A DNA stretch of 64,000 bases from Orbaceae bacterium lpD02 (GTDB lineage Bacteria; Pseudomonadota; Gammaproteobacteria; Enterobacterales; Orbaceae). The stretch covers positions 1,346,258-1,410,257 of the forward strand of contig CP133960.1 of the NCBI GenBank assembly GCA_036251875.1. Reading direction: 5' to 3'. The notes beneath the pieces are model-generated. The model was not told where the DNA came from, searched no databases, and saw nothing but the letters and a program-made list of their open reading frames with translations. Positions 1-10,188 of the stretch are shown here, in pieces. The position numbers and the translations under genes are program-made. How positions within the stretch are numbered: position 1 is the stretch's first letter; the number at the start of each line of letters is the position of its first letter.

Positions 1-1472
1 TTAGCACTTTAGCCGTGCCGCTTGCTTTGACCGCTAACTGGACAACCGTGGTTTGGTTGTTTGAGGGAACCGCAATAACTTGTGCTGCACTCAGTCAAAA
101 ACAATATCGCTTTAGCTGGGCAGGTGTCATTATCATTCTACTCAGTCTATTTAGCATTATGGTAGCGACAATTTGCAATCATATGGAAGATGCTGGATTT
201 ATTACCCTATATGCTACATTGAGCATAGTTATCTTATTTAATGCATGCTTGTGGCACCATTATCGAGTGGCATACTCATATGCTGAGCCCTTAAAGCGAC
301 TGTTTATTGGTATTGCGATAATTGCATGGTCAGTGTGGATTATAGGTAGCATTAATCGCCTATTCGAATCATCAGATGTTATTACGCCATCTATTATGCT
401 TTGTTATGTTGTGGCAGTTTGGCTATGGTTTGTTATTGGTCGAAAAATTATTTGGCCGCGCCTTTGTTATGCCGTGATTGCTTTATGGCCAATATTACTC
501 ATTATATTGATTAATGATATCGTATTTGATAGCCATATTTACACTATTGGTTTATGGCAAATAAGCTGGCTTATCGCCTTCGCTAGTAGTTATACTTATC
601 TTTATTTAGATAGAAAGAATCTAAGCGATAACAGTAATAAACAGTTGTCATTAATGTTACATATTAGCTTGTTATGGATAATTTTAACATGGTTATACTA
701 CCAGCTTAACTGGATACTCTCCTTTTTACCATGGGGCTTTGAGGTTATAAAATGGTCCGTACTCACCCTTATTGCTGGTTTTATTATTTTAGTATTCTTC
801 CTGTTAGATAAATACAACCACTTCCCGATTCAACACTATCGAACGCAATATTGGAAAATTGGACTACTGCCACTCGGAGTATACTTATTCGTTCAACTCA
901 TAACGGGATTAGGTAGTAGTGGACAAATTATTTATTGGCCATACGTTCCATTGATCAATCCATTAGAAGAAGCGGCCGTATTTGCATTAATGATGCTATC
1001 ACTTTGGTTCAACCTGTTCATTCAATCATTACAGGTATCAAAACAACACAATATAAGACAAATACAACCCTCGCTGCTAAGATTGTTATTAATAAGTGCA
1101 TTGGTATTTTTATGGAGTAATAGTGTTATTTTACGATCACTAAGCGAGTGGCTAGATATTCCATGGTCATGGTATACATTATGGCATAATAATATTGTAC
1201 AAGTCGTATTATCATTGATATGGACACTAATAGCCGTTATTTTAATCGCCATTGCGCATCGTTATTTACTGCGTAATGTTTGGTTGATCGGGGCAATATT
1301 ACAAGCTATCGTTGTATTTAAGCTAGTATTGGTTGATAGCGTTGAACTCGCCGGTTTATTACGCGCATTTGTTTTTATCGGCGTAGCACTATTGATGTTA
1401 GTAATCGGTTATTTAGCTCCTCTCCCGCCTAAAATAATTTTAGCTGATCAAAAGGAGCTGAAAGATAAATGA
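1..1472 (+). CDS. DUF2339 membrane protein, 5'-truncated by window edge
   Basis: The reading frame is open to the left edge, so only the C-terminal part (about 490 residues) is present. The visible protein is a long series of hydrophobic segments, consistent with a dozen or more membrane helices. It begins with a stretch (PLALTANWTTVVWLFEG) that matches the conserved 'small residues, W, then LEG' block of DUF2339 proteins. These are large, uncharacterised inner-membrane proteins. A GTG at 15 could be mistaken for a start, but the frame continues upstream and the family is usually much longer. The next gene, a DUF3999 protein, lies 72 bases downstream in the same direction, which is the usual DUF2339-DUF3999 pairing. 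Function is unknown; a cell-envelope role is only inferred. Confidence 0.8.
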   Translation, partial: STLAVPLALTANWTTVVWLFEGTAITCAALSQKQYRFSWAGVIIILLSLFSIMVATICNHMEDAGFITLYATLSIVILFNACLWHHYRVAYSYAEPLKRLFIGIAIIAWSVWIIGSINRLFESSDVITPSIMLCYVVAVWLWFVIGRKIIWPRLCYAVIALWPILLIILINDIVFDSHIYTIGLWQISWLIAFASSYTYLYLDRKNLSDNSNKQLSLMLHISLLWIILTWLYYQLNWILSFLPWGFEVIKWSVLTLIAGFIILVFFLLDKYNHFPIQHYRTQYWKIGLLPLGVYLFVQLITGLGSSGQIIYWPYVPLINPLEEAAVFALMMLSLWFNLFIQSLQVSKQHNIRQIQPSLLRLLLISALVFLWSNSVILRSLSEWLDIPWSWYTLWHNNIVQVVLSLIWTLIAVILIAIAHRYLLRNVWLIGAILQAIVVFKLVLVDSVELAGLLRAFVFIGVALLMLVIGYLAPLPPKIILADQKELKDK

Positions 1473-1544
1473 TAATAGTTAAATATAATAATATTAGCAG
1501 CATCATACAAGCATATAAGGCATAAAAATTATGGGGAGGATAAT

Positions 1545-2918
1545 ATGAAAATGATTCGTTGTGCAGTAGCATGTGTATCGCTAGTGTTAAGTTTAAACAC
1601 ATGGGCAAACCAAGAATCTACTGACAATTATGCTTTTGGTGCAGAATTAAGATTGAGTAATTTAGAAAGTATGTTCAGTCGTGTAGAACTCGATAAACAA
1701 GTTTATACCCAGACTACATCACCAATGTTGGACGATATTAGGGTCTTTAATCGTAATGGTCAAACGGTACCTTTTACCTTAATTAATGTTTATGATAAAG
1801 CAGAAAATAAACAGCAGTTTGATATGACCATTTACCCGATAAATAAGGATAATCTTATTGCGGAAACGAATGATAGTCATCATAACTATGCAATTTCGAT
1901 TCATGGACAAGACATAAATGTTAATATTGATCAATTGCATAATTCAACGGATAAATATACGGCGACTTATCTACTGCAAGTTCCTACTAACAGTAAAATA
2001 AACCAATCCATTAGTAATTTTAATTTATCTTTTGTGCCACAAGCTGAAAATTGGCAAGCAACTGCCGACGTATTTTATAGTTCAGATTTTCGCAACTGGA
2101 ATAACGTCGCGAGTAATGTACCAATAATGACACTAACAAATAATGAAAATCAAGTTTTGTCCTTAATCGATATTAGTTTTCGACCATACTCATCTTATAA
2201 AAATTGGCTAATCACATTATCTTCACAAAACCCGATACCAGCATTAGCCCACGTGACAGCATCATCAAATAGTGCGATAACCAATAATGCGCTTTATCCG
2301 ATCGATGTTCCATTAGCGCAATTCGATAACCAAACTGCGATCTATACCTTACCTAACATTATGCCAATTAAAGAGTTCAGTATTGAATTATACCATGCAG
2401 GTAGCGTATTACCGGTCAGCATTTACTACAAAGCAAATCTAAATGATCAAGACTGGACTAAGTTAGAAGATCGTATTATTCGCAAAACGGACAACTACGA
2501 AGAGCCGGCACGAATTAAATTAAACGGTCGTTTAATCGCTGCGCTAAAATTTGTCGCGATCAATAGTGTCTTTGATGAGGCTCCCAAACTAATTGCTTAT
2601 CGAAACAAAGTCGATTTAATATTTAATAGTGCCAATAATGCCCCTTTTATTCTAGCATGGGGAGCGGCACAGCCTAAAACTGCAGCATTACCAAGTTCAG
2701 CGCTATTATCAGCACGTGATTCCGAACAATCATTACCACTCGCATTTATTGGCAATCCTGTTAAGTTAGCAGGTAAAGATGTGCTAATAGTCGACAAGGA
2801 GACTAAATCATCAATTTTCGCCGATTGGATAATTTGGGTAGGCTTGATTGCTGGAGCGGGTATCTTGGTACTATTAGCTTTCAAACTATTTATTGAAGTT
2901 AAAAAACAAGATGAGTAA
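1545..2918 (+). CDS. DUF3999 family envelope protein
   Basis: The 457-residue protein has an N-terminal signal peptide (hydrophobic stretch about residues 5-20, cleavage likely after TWA), a large presumably periplasmic beta-rich region, and a single C-terminal membrane helix (about 428-449) followed by a short basic tail. This is the DUF3999 architecture. The start at 1545 is supported by a strong ribosome site, GGGGAGGA, ending 4 bases upstream. It follows the DUF2339 gene on the same strand, so the two are probably co-transcribed and may form one envelope complex (inference). No catalytic motif is visible and no biochemical role is established that I can apply here. Confidence 0.8.
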   Translation: MKMIRCAVACVSLVLSLNTWANQESTDNYAFGAELRLSNLESMFSRVELDKQVYTQTTSPMLDDIRVFNRNGQTVPFTLINVYDKAENKQQFDMTIYPINKDNLIAETNDSHHNYAISIHGQDINVNIDQLHNSTDKYTATYLLQVPTNSKINQSISNFNLSFVPQAENWQATADVFYSSDFRNWNNVASNVPIMTLTNNENQVLSLIDISFRPYSSYKNWLITLSSQNPIPALAHVTASSNSAITNNALYPIDVPLAQFDNQTAIYTLPNIMPIKEFSIELYHAGSVLPVSIYYKANLNDQDWTKLEDRIIRKTDNYEEPARIKLNGRLIAALKFVAINSVFDEAPKLIAYRNKVDLIFNSANNAPFILAWGAAQPKTAALPSSALLSARDSEQSLPLAFIGNPVKLAGKDVLIVDKETKSSIFADWIIWVGLIAGAGILVLLAFKLFIEVKKQDE

Positions 2919-2953
2919 GTGGCAATAAGTTGAGTAAAATAAAATGGTAACAA

Positions 2954-2984
2954 ATAACCACTACGGTCTATCAGTAGTGGTTAT
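2954..2984. terminator. Bidirectional hairpin between DUF3999 gene and poxB
   Basis: A perfect 11-bp inverted repeat (2954-2964 with 2974-2984, loop 2965-2973) lies between two convergent genes. On the plus strand it is followed by a T-rich run, so it can end the DUF3999 transcript. On the minus strand it is a plausible end for poxB. Confidence 0.7.
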
Positions 2985-2995
2985 CTTTATATCAA

Positions 2996-4720
2996 TTATT
3001 TTTTAATAAAATTATCTTTTATTAAATTAATAAAATCATTCCCTTTGCCCTCTAATGTTGCTTTGGCACTGTATAGCGCCATTCCTTTAACTTCGCTCAT
3101 GGTCGTCACTGGTGGCATAATAAGTTCATTGGCGCTGGTGTGTACATCCAAAAGCGCAGGACCATCATGAGCCAATAATTGCTTAACAGCGTGTTCTAGC
3201 TCTTGAGCATTAGTCACTTGCTGCCCATAAAATCCTATACTTTCAGCTAATTTAGCTAAATTTGGGTTGTTAAGATCAGTATAGCGCTCAACTAAACCTT
3301 CTCCTTTTTGCTCTAATTCAACAAAATTAAGAGAGTGATTATTTAACACAACAACTTTAATTGGCAGCTTTTCCTGAATTGCCGTCAATAAATCGCCAAG
3401 TAACATTGCTAGTCCACCATCACCCGATATCGAAATAACTTGTTTTTGTGGATATGCCTTTTGTAATCCCAAGGCTTGAGGCATTGCATTTGCCATCGTA
3501 CCGTGTTTTAAGCTAGTCATGGTTCTACGCTTGCCATTAACATGAATGTGTCTTGATAACCACACCATTGAAGAGCCCACATCAGCGGTAAAAATAGCAT
3601 CATCACTCGCATAACGATCTAATAAATCGACTAAATATTGAGGATGAATCAGTCCCTCATTTGAGGCGACAATTTTTTTATCTAGCTTAGCAACCGCTTT
3701 TTGATACAGCGCTACATATTTATCTAAAAAAGTATGATCATGCCTTGACGTTAATAATGGCATTAATGCTTGCAATGTTGCTTTGACATCGGCAACCACG
3801 CCACAATCAACAGGATGGCGTAAACCAATACGGGTTGCATCATGATCAACTTGAATAATGGTTGCATTATCCGGATAAAATTGCGACCAAGCGAAGCCAC
3901 ATCCTAAAATGAGTAATGTATCGCATGACTTGATCATTTCAAAACCGCCTTTGGTACCAAACATGCCTGTCATGCCAACATTATACGGATTATCATGCTC
4001 AATAAAATCTTTCGCCCTCGAAGTGTGGGCAATCGGTGCATTGAGTAGTTCTGCAAGTTTAACGACTTCATCATGAGCGTATCGGCAGCCGATCCCTGCA
4101 TAAATGCCGATATTTTTCCCCTTTTCTAGCAATTCCACCGCTTTTTTTAGTTCAGTAATATCAGGCGACAAATGTGGTCGCGATTGCTGAGGTAAATAAC
4201 CAACAACATCCTCAACCTCGGTTTTACTGATATCAACAGGTAAAATAATTACCGCGACACCCCGCTGATTAATAGCAGCTTGTACTGCTGCGGTAAATAT
4301 CCGCCGAGCGCTATGAGCGTTGACAACTTGCTGACAAAATACTGAACAGTTTTTATAGATATTTGTAAAATCAACTTCTTGAGGAAAATCAGAACCTAAA
4401 GTATCTGTAGGTAGCTGACTGGCGATGAGAATAACTGGAGCACCATTGCGCTGTGCTTCATAAATACCATTGATAAAATGTAGACTTCCCGGCCCGCAAG
4501 ATCCCGCGCAAGCCGTTAATCGATCAGTGACAAACGCTTCAGCACCAGCAGCAAATGCGCCAACTTCTTCATGCCTTACGTGTACCCACTCAATGTTGCT
4601 ATGATAAATCGCTTCTGTCACATGATTTAATGTGTCACCAACCACTCCATAACAGTGCTTAACTCCCGCTTCAGATAAGACGTCAATTAATATCTGAGCT
4701 ACCTTTTTCTTTGTAGCCAT
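2996..4720 (-). CDS. poxB: Pyruvate dehydrogenase (quinone), pyruvate oxidase PoxB
   Basis: A thiamin-diphosphate and FAD flavoprotein that decarboxylates pyruvate to acetate and CO2 and passes electrons to ubiquinone at the inner membrane. The length (574 aa) is almost that of E. coli PoxB (572). The N-terminal TPP domain carries the catalytic glutamate in RHEEV (E51). The C-terminal TPP domain carries the GDGG...NN motif (GDGGLAMLLGD followed about 20 residues later by LNN). The LKHGTMANAMPQALG block and the C-terminal tail (about 555-574), which is the membrane-binding amphipathic region in E. coli, are conserved. The gene is monocistronic, with about 125 bases to mltA upstream. It would give a microaerobic gut bacterium a CoA-independent route from pyruvate to acetate plus quinol (inference). 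Confidence 0.93.
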   Translation of the reverse strand: MATKKKVAQILIDVLSEAGVKHCYGVVGDTLNHVTEAIYHSNIEWVHVRHEEVGAFAAGAEAFVTDRLTACAGSCGPGSLHFINGIYEAQRNGAPVILIASQLPTDTLGSDFPQEVDFTNIYKNCSVFCQQVVNAHSARRIFTAAVQAAINQRGVAVIILPVDISKTEVEDVVGYLPQQSRPHLSPDITELKKAVELLEKGKNIGIYAGIGCRYAHDEVVKLAELLNAPIAHTSRAKDFIEHDNPYNVGMTGMFGTKGGFEMIKSCDTLLILGCGFAWSQFYPDNATIIQVDHDATRIGLRHPVDCGVVADVKATLQALMPLLTSRHDHTFLDKYVALYQKAVAKLDKKIVASNEGLIHPQYLVDLLDRYASDDAIFTADVGSSMVWLSRHIHVNGKRRTMTSLKHGTMANAMPQALGLQKAYPQKQVISISGDGGLAMLLGDLLTAIQEKLPIKVVVLNNHSLNFVELEQKGEGLVERYTDLNNPNLAKLAESIGFYGQQVTNAQELEHAVKQLLAHDGPALLDVHTSANELIMPPVTTMSEVKGMALYSAKATLEGKGNDFINLIKDNFIKK

Positions 4721-4846
4721 ATCTCTAACTCCTCATACCTTGTTTAGCATATCGATAACAATATTTAAACTCATTATATAAACTTAAGCAACTATAAATA
4801 CTTAGTCAAATTTATTATTTTATACAAAAAGATTGATATTATTTAA

Positions 4847-5968
4847 TTAGTTATATGGACTCGTTAAGTGGCTATTGGCAGGCGGTTTGACTAACCAAAC
4901 TCGACCATAATGATTATAATAACCTGCTTGATGACCCGCTTGCTCGCCTATTCCTTGATAAATATCCAAATGTTGTCCTTTTATCGCTCCGCCAACATCT
5001 AATGCAACCATTAAGCGTAATTCTCGTTGCCCATTATATATTCCTTTATGGTTAAGTAATGGGACGTCGACCAACATCACCGAACCGGCTGGAATAATCG
5101 ATTGGTCAGATGCGACAGAGGCTTTAGCAATTAGCGGGATTCCAGTTGAGCCAACAACAGAACCACGATCTTGAGGCTGAAAAAAAACAACCGATGCATT
5201 TTGTTTTAATAAATTAGCTACGGTTTGTTCATTTTGCTTATCAGCCCAAGCTTTAATCGCTTGTATAGACATTTTATCGCGCCCAATTTCGCCCTGCTCA
5301 ACAAGCAACCTACCAATACTTTTATAAGGATGACCATTTTTGCCGCTATAACCAAAAAAAACGAGTGATTGGTTATTTTCAAAATCGATGTAACCGCTAC
5401 CTTGAACTTCCATAATAAAGTTATCTATTAATGATTGTGTATAAGCAAGTTCTAGATTTCTCCCATCAAATACGCCACTATAAATTTCTTCTCTAGTCGG
5501 TAACGTTCCTTGCCAATTAAGGGGACTCGCATAGAGAGGGTAACGAAATCGTGCATCGGGTTTACGTCTCGCTTTAATCACTGGAGTATAATAACCAGTC
5601 AGATGAACATTGCCCATATCATCCTTACCTAAAAGTTGATAGCTGCTTAAACCAACTTGATTCAACTCATTAGTCGTAAAACCAGATTTTATCCACTGTT
5701 CGATCGCTTGATAAATCGCCTTATTTTTTTTATACAATGATGGCGAAGTTTGTTTAATAATACTAACTTGCTCCAAATAATCATCGACATTAACCGGTAT
5801 ACCAAGATGAGGCTGAGATAAATTAAAATTAGCAGGTAGCGGTCCATCTAAATATTGTTGTCCTTGCTCTATTGGATAATGGCTGCAACCACTCACCATT
5901 GTTACTATAGTTAAGATTAAAAAGCTAAAATAAGTTGAGGTGAATTTGGTAAGATATTTATTTGTCAT
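4847..5968 (-). CDS. mltA: Membrane-bound lytic murein transglycosylase A
   Basis: An outer-membrane lipoprotein that cleaves the MurNAc-GlcNAc bond of peptidoglycan to form 1,6-anhydro ends. I place the start at 5968 and not at the longer upstream ATG (6010), because 5968 gives a normal lipoprotein signal: basic start, hydrophobic core, lipobox VSGC with Cys28. The MltA core is intact: TGYYTPVI, the NFIMEVQGSGYIDF block, and the C-terminal LDVGGAIKGQHLDIYQG, which contains the catalytic aspartate of the 3D/double-psi beta-barrel domain. The length of about 373 aa agrees with E. coli (365). It is divergent from cycA, and the shared 180-base gap must hold both promoters. Confidence 0.93.
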   Translation of the reverse strand: MTNKYLTKFTSTYFSFLILTIVTMVSGCSHYPIEQGQQYLDGPLPANFNLSQPHLGIPVNVDDYLEQVSIIKQTSPSLYKKNKAIYQAIEQWIKSGFTTNELNQVGLSSYQLLGKDDMGNVHLTGYYTPVIKARRKPDARFRYPLYASPLNWQGTLPTREEIYSGVFDGRNLELAYTQSLIDNFIMEVQGSGYIDFENNQSLVFFGYSGKNGHPYKSIGRLLVEQGEIGRDKMSIQAIKAWADKQNEQTVANLLKQNASVVFFQPQDRGSVVGSTGIPLIAKASVASDQSIIPAGSVMLVDVPLLNHKGIYNGQRELRLMVALDVGGAIKGQHLDIYQGIGEQAGHQAGYYNHYGRVWLVKPPANSHLTSPYN

Positions 5969-6151
5969 TTTTCGATACTCATAAAATTGGTACAAAAAGT
6001 AGAAGAGCACTGATTATAAGGTCATTACTATAATGATTTTTACATCATAAAAAAATCTAATCATTATTCTACATAAAAATATTGATATCACTATATAGAG
6101 CAATTAATATCATTGAGCTATTAATAAAATTACTCAAGGAACAAAGATACC

Positions 6152-7546
6152 ATGAATTCAGTTAATCATACTGGGTCTTCACAAGAAAATAAACTTAAAC
6201 GTAATTTATCTAATCGACATATTCAACTCATTGCGATTAGTGGCGCGATTGGTACTGGATTATTCATGGGCTCGGGTAAAACAATTAGCCTAGCGGGCCC
6301 TTCAATTATTTTCGTTTATATGATTATTGGTTTTATTCTTTTCTTTGTGATGCGCGCGATGGGCGAAATTTTATTATCTAATCTTAGTTATAAATCATTC
6401 AGCGACTTTGCTGCCGATTTACTTGGTCCTTGGGCTGGTTTTTTTACGGGCTGGACGTATTGGTTTTGTTGGGTCATTACCGGTATTGCTGATGTGGTTG
6501 CCATTGCTGGCTATACTCAACATTGGTTCCCAACATTACAAGCGTGGATCCCGATGATTATTTGTATTTTAGCGTTATTATCGTTAAATTTATTAACAGT
6601 AAAGATGTTTGGTGAAACCGAATTTTGGTTTTCTATGATTAAAATTATTGCAATTTTGGCATTGATTATTATTGGTATTATTCTTATTGTGACTGCCTAC
6701 CACTCCCAGCAGACCGACACCTCTTCGTCAATTAGTAATCTGTGGCAATATGGAGGAATGTTTCCTAAAGGCGTTATGGGTTTTTTTGCCGGCTTTCAAA
6801 TTGCCATTTTTGCTTTTGTTGGTATCGAGCTCGTTGGGACTACCGCTGCAGAGACAAAAGATCCAACCAAGAATCTGCCAAGAGCCATTAACTCGGTTCC
6901 GCTGCGTATTATCTTTTTTTATGTATTTGCATTAATTATCATTATGAGCGTTACACCATGGATTTTCATCTCGCCAAATAAAAGTCCATTTGTGGAGCTA
7001 TTTACCTTAATTGGTTTACCCGCTGCCGCCAGCTTGATTAATTTTGTCGTGTTAACATCCGCAGCATCTTCTGCTAATAGTGGAATTTACTCAACGAGTA
7101 GGATGTTATTTGGACTTGCCAAAAAACATGATGCACCACTGATGTTCGGTAGACTTTCCAGTAGATCGGTGCCAGCAAATGGTCTGATGTTCTCCTGCAT
7201 CTGCTTGCTTGGTGGAGTTGTGCTAATTTATCTGGTTCCTGATGTTATAAAAGCATTTACTATTGTAACAACCATTTCAGCAATTTTATTTATGTTTATT
7301 TGGTCAATGATTTTACTTTCGTATATTGCCTATCGCAAAAAACGTCACCATTTACATCAGTATTCACTGTTTAAAATGCCTGGTGGTATTGCGATGAGTC
7401 TTGTCTGCCTAGCCTTTTTTATTTTTGTTATTGTATTGCTCACGCTAGAAACAGATACTCGGCAAGCACTAATCGCGACGCCTCTTTGGTTTATTATTCT
7501 GGCTGTTGGATATGCTGCACGCAAATGGCTAAGTAATTCCAATTAA
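6152..7546 (+). CDS. cycA: D-serine/D-alanine/glycine:H+ symporter
   Basis: An APC-superfamily amino-acid permease of the inner membrane. The 464-residue protein has about 12 hydrophobic helices and follows E. coli CycA nearly residue for residue: the ISGAIGTGLFMGSGKT helix 1 signature, the GWTYWFCWVITG block, the FVGIELVGTTAAETKDP motif after helix 6, and SAASSANSG in helix 8. These distinguish it from the AroP/PheP and LysP branches of the same family. The start at 6152 has an AAGGA ribosome site about 11 bases upstream. It stands alone, followed by its own hairpin terminator. It likely imports glycine, D-alanine and D-serine and exchanges them with the peptidoglycan precursor pool (family knowledge). 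Confidence 0.93.
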   Translation: MNSVNHTGSSQENKLKRNLSNRHIQLIAISGAIGTGLFMGSGKTISLAGPSIIFVYMIIGFILFFVMRAMGEILLSNLSYKSFSDFAADLLGPWAGFFTGWTYWFCWVITGIADVVAIAGYTQHWFPTLQAWIPMIICILALLSLNLLTVKMFGETEFWFSMIKIIAILALIIIGIILIVTAYHSQQTDTSSSISNLWQYGGMFPKGVMGFFAGFQIAIFAFVGIELVGTTAAETKDPTKNLPRAINSVPLRIIFFYVFALIIIMSVTPWIFISPNKSPFVELFTLIGLPAAASLINFVVLTSAASSANSGIYSTSRMLFGLAKKHDAPLMFGRLSSRSVPANGLMFSCICLLGGVVLIYLVPDVIKAFTIVTTISAILFMFIWSMILLSYIAYRKKRHHLHQYSLFKMPGGIAMSLVCLAFFIFVIVLLTLETDTRQALIATPLWFIILAVGYAARKWLSNSN

Positions 7547-7554
7547 CACTTATA

Positions 7555-7592
7555 AAATTGAAATAGTTGAATTAAGCTATTTCAATTTTTTT
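7555..7592 (+). terminator. Terminator of cycA
   Basis: A perfect 12-bp inverted repeat (7555-7566 with 7577-7588, 10-base loop) runs directly into a T tract at 7586-7592, just after the cycA stop. The stem is AT-rich, so efficiency is uncertain. Confidence 0.7.
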
Positions 7593-7667
7593 CATGACGT
7601 CTATTTATTGCTTATGTTATGATAATTTCATCTCTATTAATAACCTAATCAATAACGAAAGCTAACT

Positions 7668-8645
7668 ATGGGCAACACACTAATATTTAACGACCTCTCT
7701 GAAAATATCGACAGTTGGCAAGGACTCCCCCTTTCATTGAATGGCTGCGAAGTTGTGCCATTAGATTACAACGCAGGTAAAACTGGTTGGATTATTTATG
7801 GTAAAAAACTGAATAAAACATTACTGTCCAAGTTCCAAAATCGATTAGCAATTCCCATTGTTATTGTTTCCTCATGGAAAATAAAAACCTATCAAGTGAT
7901 CCGAATTGCTGGCGTGATGCCCAAAAAAGTACAGCAAATAGCGGATGATTTAGGCATCGATGTTTCTATTATCGATAACCTTGCAACGCTAAAATCTGAA
8001 GGATTATTAGTGATGGATATGGACTCAACTGCCATTTCCATTGAATGTATTGATGAGATTGCTAAACTCCATGGTTCAGGAAAATTAGTCTCAAAAATTA
8101 CAGAACAAGCTATGAAAGGTGAGATCGATTTTACAACTAGCCTTCGTAAACGCGTTGCTACACTGAAAAATGCTGATGTTTCAATACTTGAAACTATCAA
8201 AAACCAATTACCCCTTATGCCTGGTTTATCTTTCTTAATTAAAGAATTGCGCAAAAAAAATTGGAAAATAGCTATCGTTTCGGGCGGATTCACCTATTTT
8301 GCTAACCACATTAAGGATAAGTTTAAGCTAGATGCGGTTTATGCCAACGAGTTAGATATCAATCGCACAGGTAAGTTATCTGGCAGAATAAAAGGACAAA
8401 TTGTCGACGCTAAATTTAAAGCTCGTACCCTACAAAATTTAGCGAATCAATTTAATATTCCCATAGAACAAACTGTTGCAATTGGCGATGGTGCGAATGA
8501 TTTAATGATGATCCGTATTGCTGGACTAGGCGTTGCCTACCATGGTAAGCCGAAAGTGATACAAAAGGCAAAAATTAATATTAATCATGCTGATTTGACA
8601 GGACTTATCTGTATATTATCAGCAAGTTTAGATAGCGAAGGCTAG
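7668..8645 (+). CDS. serB: Phosphoserine phosphatase
   Basis: Catalyses the last step of serine synthesis, phosphoserine to serine. This is a HAD-superfamily enzyme of 325 aa (E. coli 322). An N-terminal ACT-like region (about 1-100) precedes the HAD core, whose motif I is DMDST (nucleophile D117, acid/base D119). Motif II is the VSGGF block (about residue 205), and motif III/IV is GDGANDLMMI (about residue 274). It lies 32 bases upstream of radA in the same direction, the same serB-radA order as in E. coli, so the two are probably one operon. Confidence 0.95.
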   Translation: MGNTLIFNDLSENIDSWQGLPLSLNGCEVVPLDYNAGKTGWIIYGKKLNKTLLSKFQNRLAIPIVIVSSWKIKTYQVIRIAGVMPKKVQQIADDLGIDVSIIDNLATLKSEGLLVMDMDSTAISIECIDEIAKLHGSGKLVSKITEQAMKGEIDFTTSLRKRVATLKNADVSILETIKNQLPLMPGLSFLIKELRKKNWKIAIVSGGFTYFANHIKDKFKLDAVYANELDINRTGKLSGRIKGQIVDAKFKARTLQNLANQFNIPIEQTVAIGDGANDLMMIRIAGLGVAYHGKPKVIQKAKININHADLTGLICILSASLDSEG

Positions 8646-8677
8646 AGTCATAATTAAAAGTAACGGGAGATTATTCG

Positions 8678-10060
8678 TTGGCAAAAACACCTAAACGCGC
8701 TTATGTTTGTAATGAATGTGGTGCAGACTATCCTCGCTGGCAAGGTCAATGTAGTGAATGCCATGCTTGGAATACGATTACTGAAGTCAGACTAGCCTCA
8801 ACGAACAATCGCAGTGACCGTTTTACGGGTTATGCTGGTGATGTAGGGTTATCAAAAATACAGAAATTAGCTGAGATTAGCCTTGAAGAGCTGCCGCGAT
8901 TTTCTACCAGTTTTTCAGAATTCGATCGCGTCCTTGGTGGCGGAGTGGTTCCAGGTAGCGCGATTTTAATCGGCGGAAGTCCTGGTGCAGGTAAAAGTAC
9001 TTTATTGCTACAGACGATGTGTCGCTTATCTACACAAATGAAAACACTTTATGTTACCGGCGAAGAATCTTTACAGCAAGTCGCAATGCGCGCACATAGG
9101 TTAGGATTACCAACAGATCAAATAAACATGCTGTCTGAAACCAGTATTGAGCAAATCTGCTTATTAGCAGATAAAGAACAACCAAAGTTAATGGTCATAG
9201 ACTCAATTCAAGTTATGCATATGGCTGATATTAGTTCTTCTCCAGGCAGTGTTGCTCAAGTTAGAGAAACAGCCGCGTATTTAACCCGATTTGCAAAAAC
9301 AAAAGGCATTGCAATTATCATGGTAGGACATGTGACAAAAGATGGCTCACTTGCAGGACCAAAAGTACTTGAGCACTGTATTGATTGCTCTATCTTACTC
9401 GATGGCGACTCGGATTCAAGATTTAGAACGCTTCGTAGTCATAAAAACAGGTTTGGCGCGGTTAATGAACTAGGCGTATTTGCTATGACCGAGCAAGGGC
9501 TTAAAGAGGTCAGTAATCCTTCGGCAATTTTTTTAAGTCGAGGGGAGGAAATGCTACCGGGTAGTTCTGTTGTAGTACTTTGGGAAGGAACAAGACCATT
9601 ACTCGTCGAAATCCAAGCTTTAGTCGATCATTCAATGTATGGCAATCCAAGACGAGTAACCGTTGGACTTGAGCAAAATAGGTTGGCACTCTTATTAGCC
9701 GTACTTCATCGCCACGGTGGATTGCAAATGGCGGATCAAGATGTATTTGTTAATGTCGTTGGTGGCGTAAAAGTGACAGAAACAAGTGTAGATTTGGCAC
9801 TTATCTCTGCACTAGTTTCAAGCTTTCGTAATAGACCTATACCTCAAGACTTGGTTATTTTTGGCGAAATTGGCTTAGGTGGGGAAATACGCCCAGTTCC
9901 AAGTGGCCAAGAAAGAATATCCGAAGCCGCCAAGCATGGGTTCAAACGTGCTATTGTTCCCGCGGCCAATGTCCCTAAAAAGAAACCGACTAATATGCAA
10001 ATCTATGCAGTAAAAAAACTCTCAGAGGCATTAGACATATTAAATGATCTGAGTACATAG
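8678..10060 (+). CDS. radA: DNA repair helicase-like ATPase RadA (Sms)
   Basis: Processes recombination branches together with RecA. The start is TTG at 8678, with an ACGGGAGA ribosome site 10 bases before it; this start gives the conserved MAKxPKRAYVCNECG N-terminus. Domains: a C4 zinc finger (C11, C14, C25, C28), a RecA-like ATPase with Walker A GGSPGAGKST (99-108), the RadA-specific KNRFG motif (about 256-260), and a C-terminal Lon-like domain ending in the conserved AAKHGFKRAIVPAANVPKK block. The length of 460 aa is the same as in E. coli. It lies directly downstream of serB. Confidence 0.95.
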   Translation: MAKTPKRAYVCNECGADYPRWQGQCSECHAWNTITEVRLASTNNRSDRFTGYAGDVGLSKIQKLAEISLEELPRFSTSFSEFDRVLGGGVVPGSAILIGGSPGAGKSTLLLQTMCRLSTQMKTLYVTGEESLQQVAMRAHRLGLPTDQINMLSETSIEQICLLADKEQPKLMVIDSIQVMHMADISSSPGSVAQVRETAAYLTRFAKTKGIAIIMVGHVTKDGSLAGPKVLEHCIDCSILLDGDSDSRFRTLRSHKNRFGAVNELGVFAMTEQGLKEVSNPSAIFLSRGEEMLPGSSVVVLWEGTRPLLVEIQALVDHSMYGNPRRVTVGLEQNRLALLLAVLHRHGGLQMADQDVFVNVVGGVKVTETSVDLALISALVSSFRNRPIPQDLVIFGEIGLGGEIRPVPSGQERISEAAKHGFKRAIVPAANVPKKKPTNMQIYAVKKLSEALDILNDLST

Positions 10061-10125
10061 GTTATTTTTTAACATGCATTTAGTCCTTTATTGTTAATCG
10101 GTAAATATTGTTAGTTACTAAAAGG

Positions 10126-10155
10126 CTGCAACTGCGCACTGTTTAAGTATATAAT
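10126..10155 (+). promoter_or_regulatory. Candidate sigma70 promoter of ygfB-pepP
   Basis: A consensus -10 TATAAT at 10150-10155 is preceded, after 18 bases, by a -35-like CTGCAA at 10126-10131. Because the -10 ends at 10155, an ATG at 10156 could not be the true start of the next gene. Confidence 0.5.
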
Positions 10156-10188
10156 ATGGCGCAAATATCAATTTATAGAGCAACAATT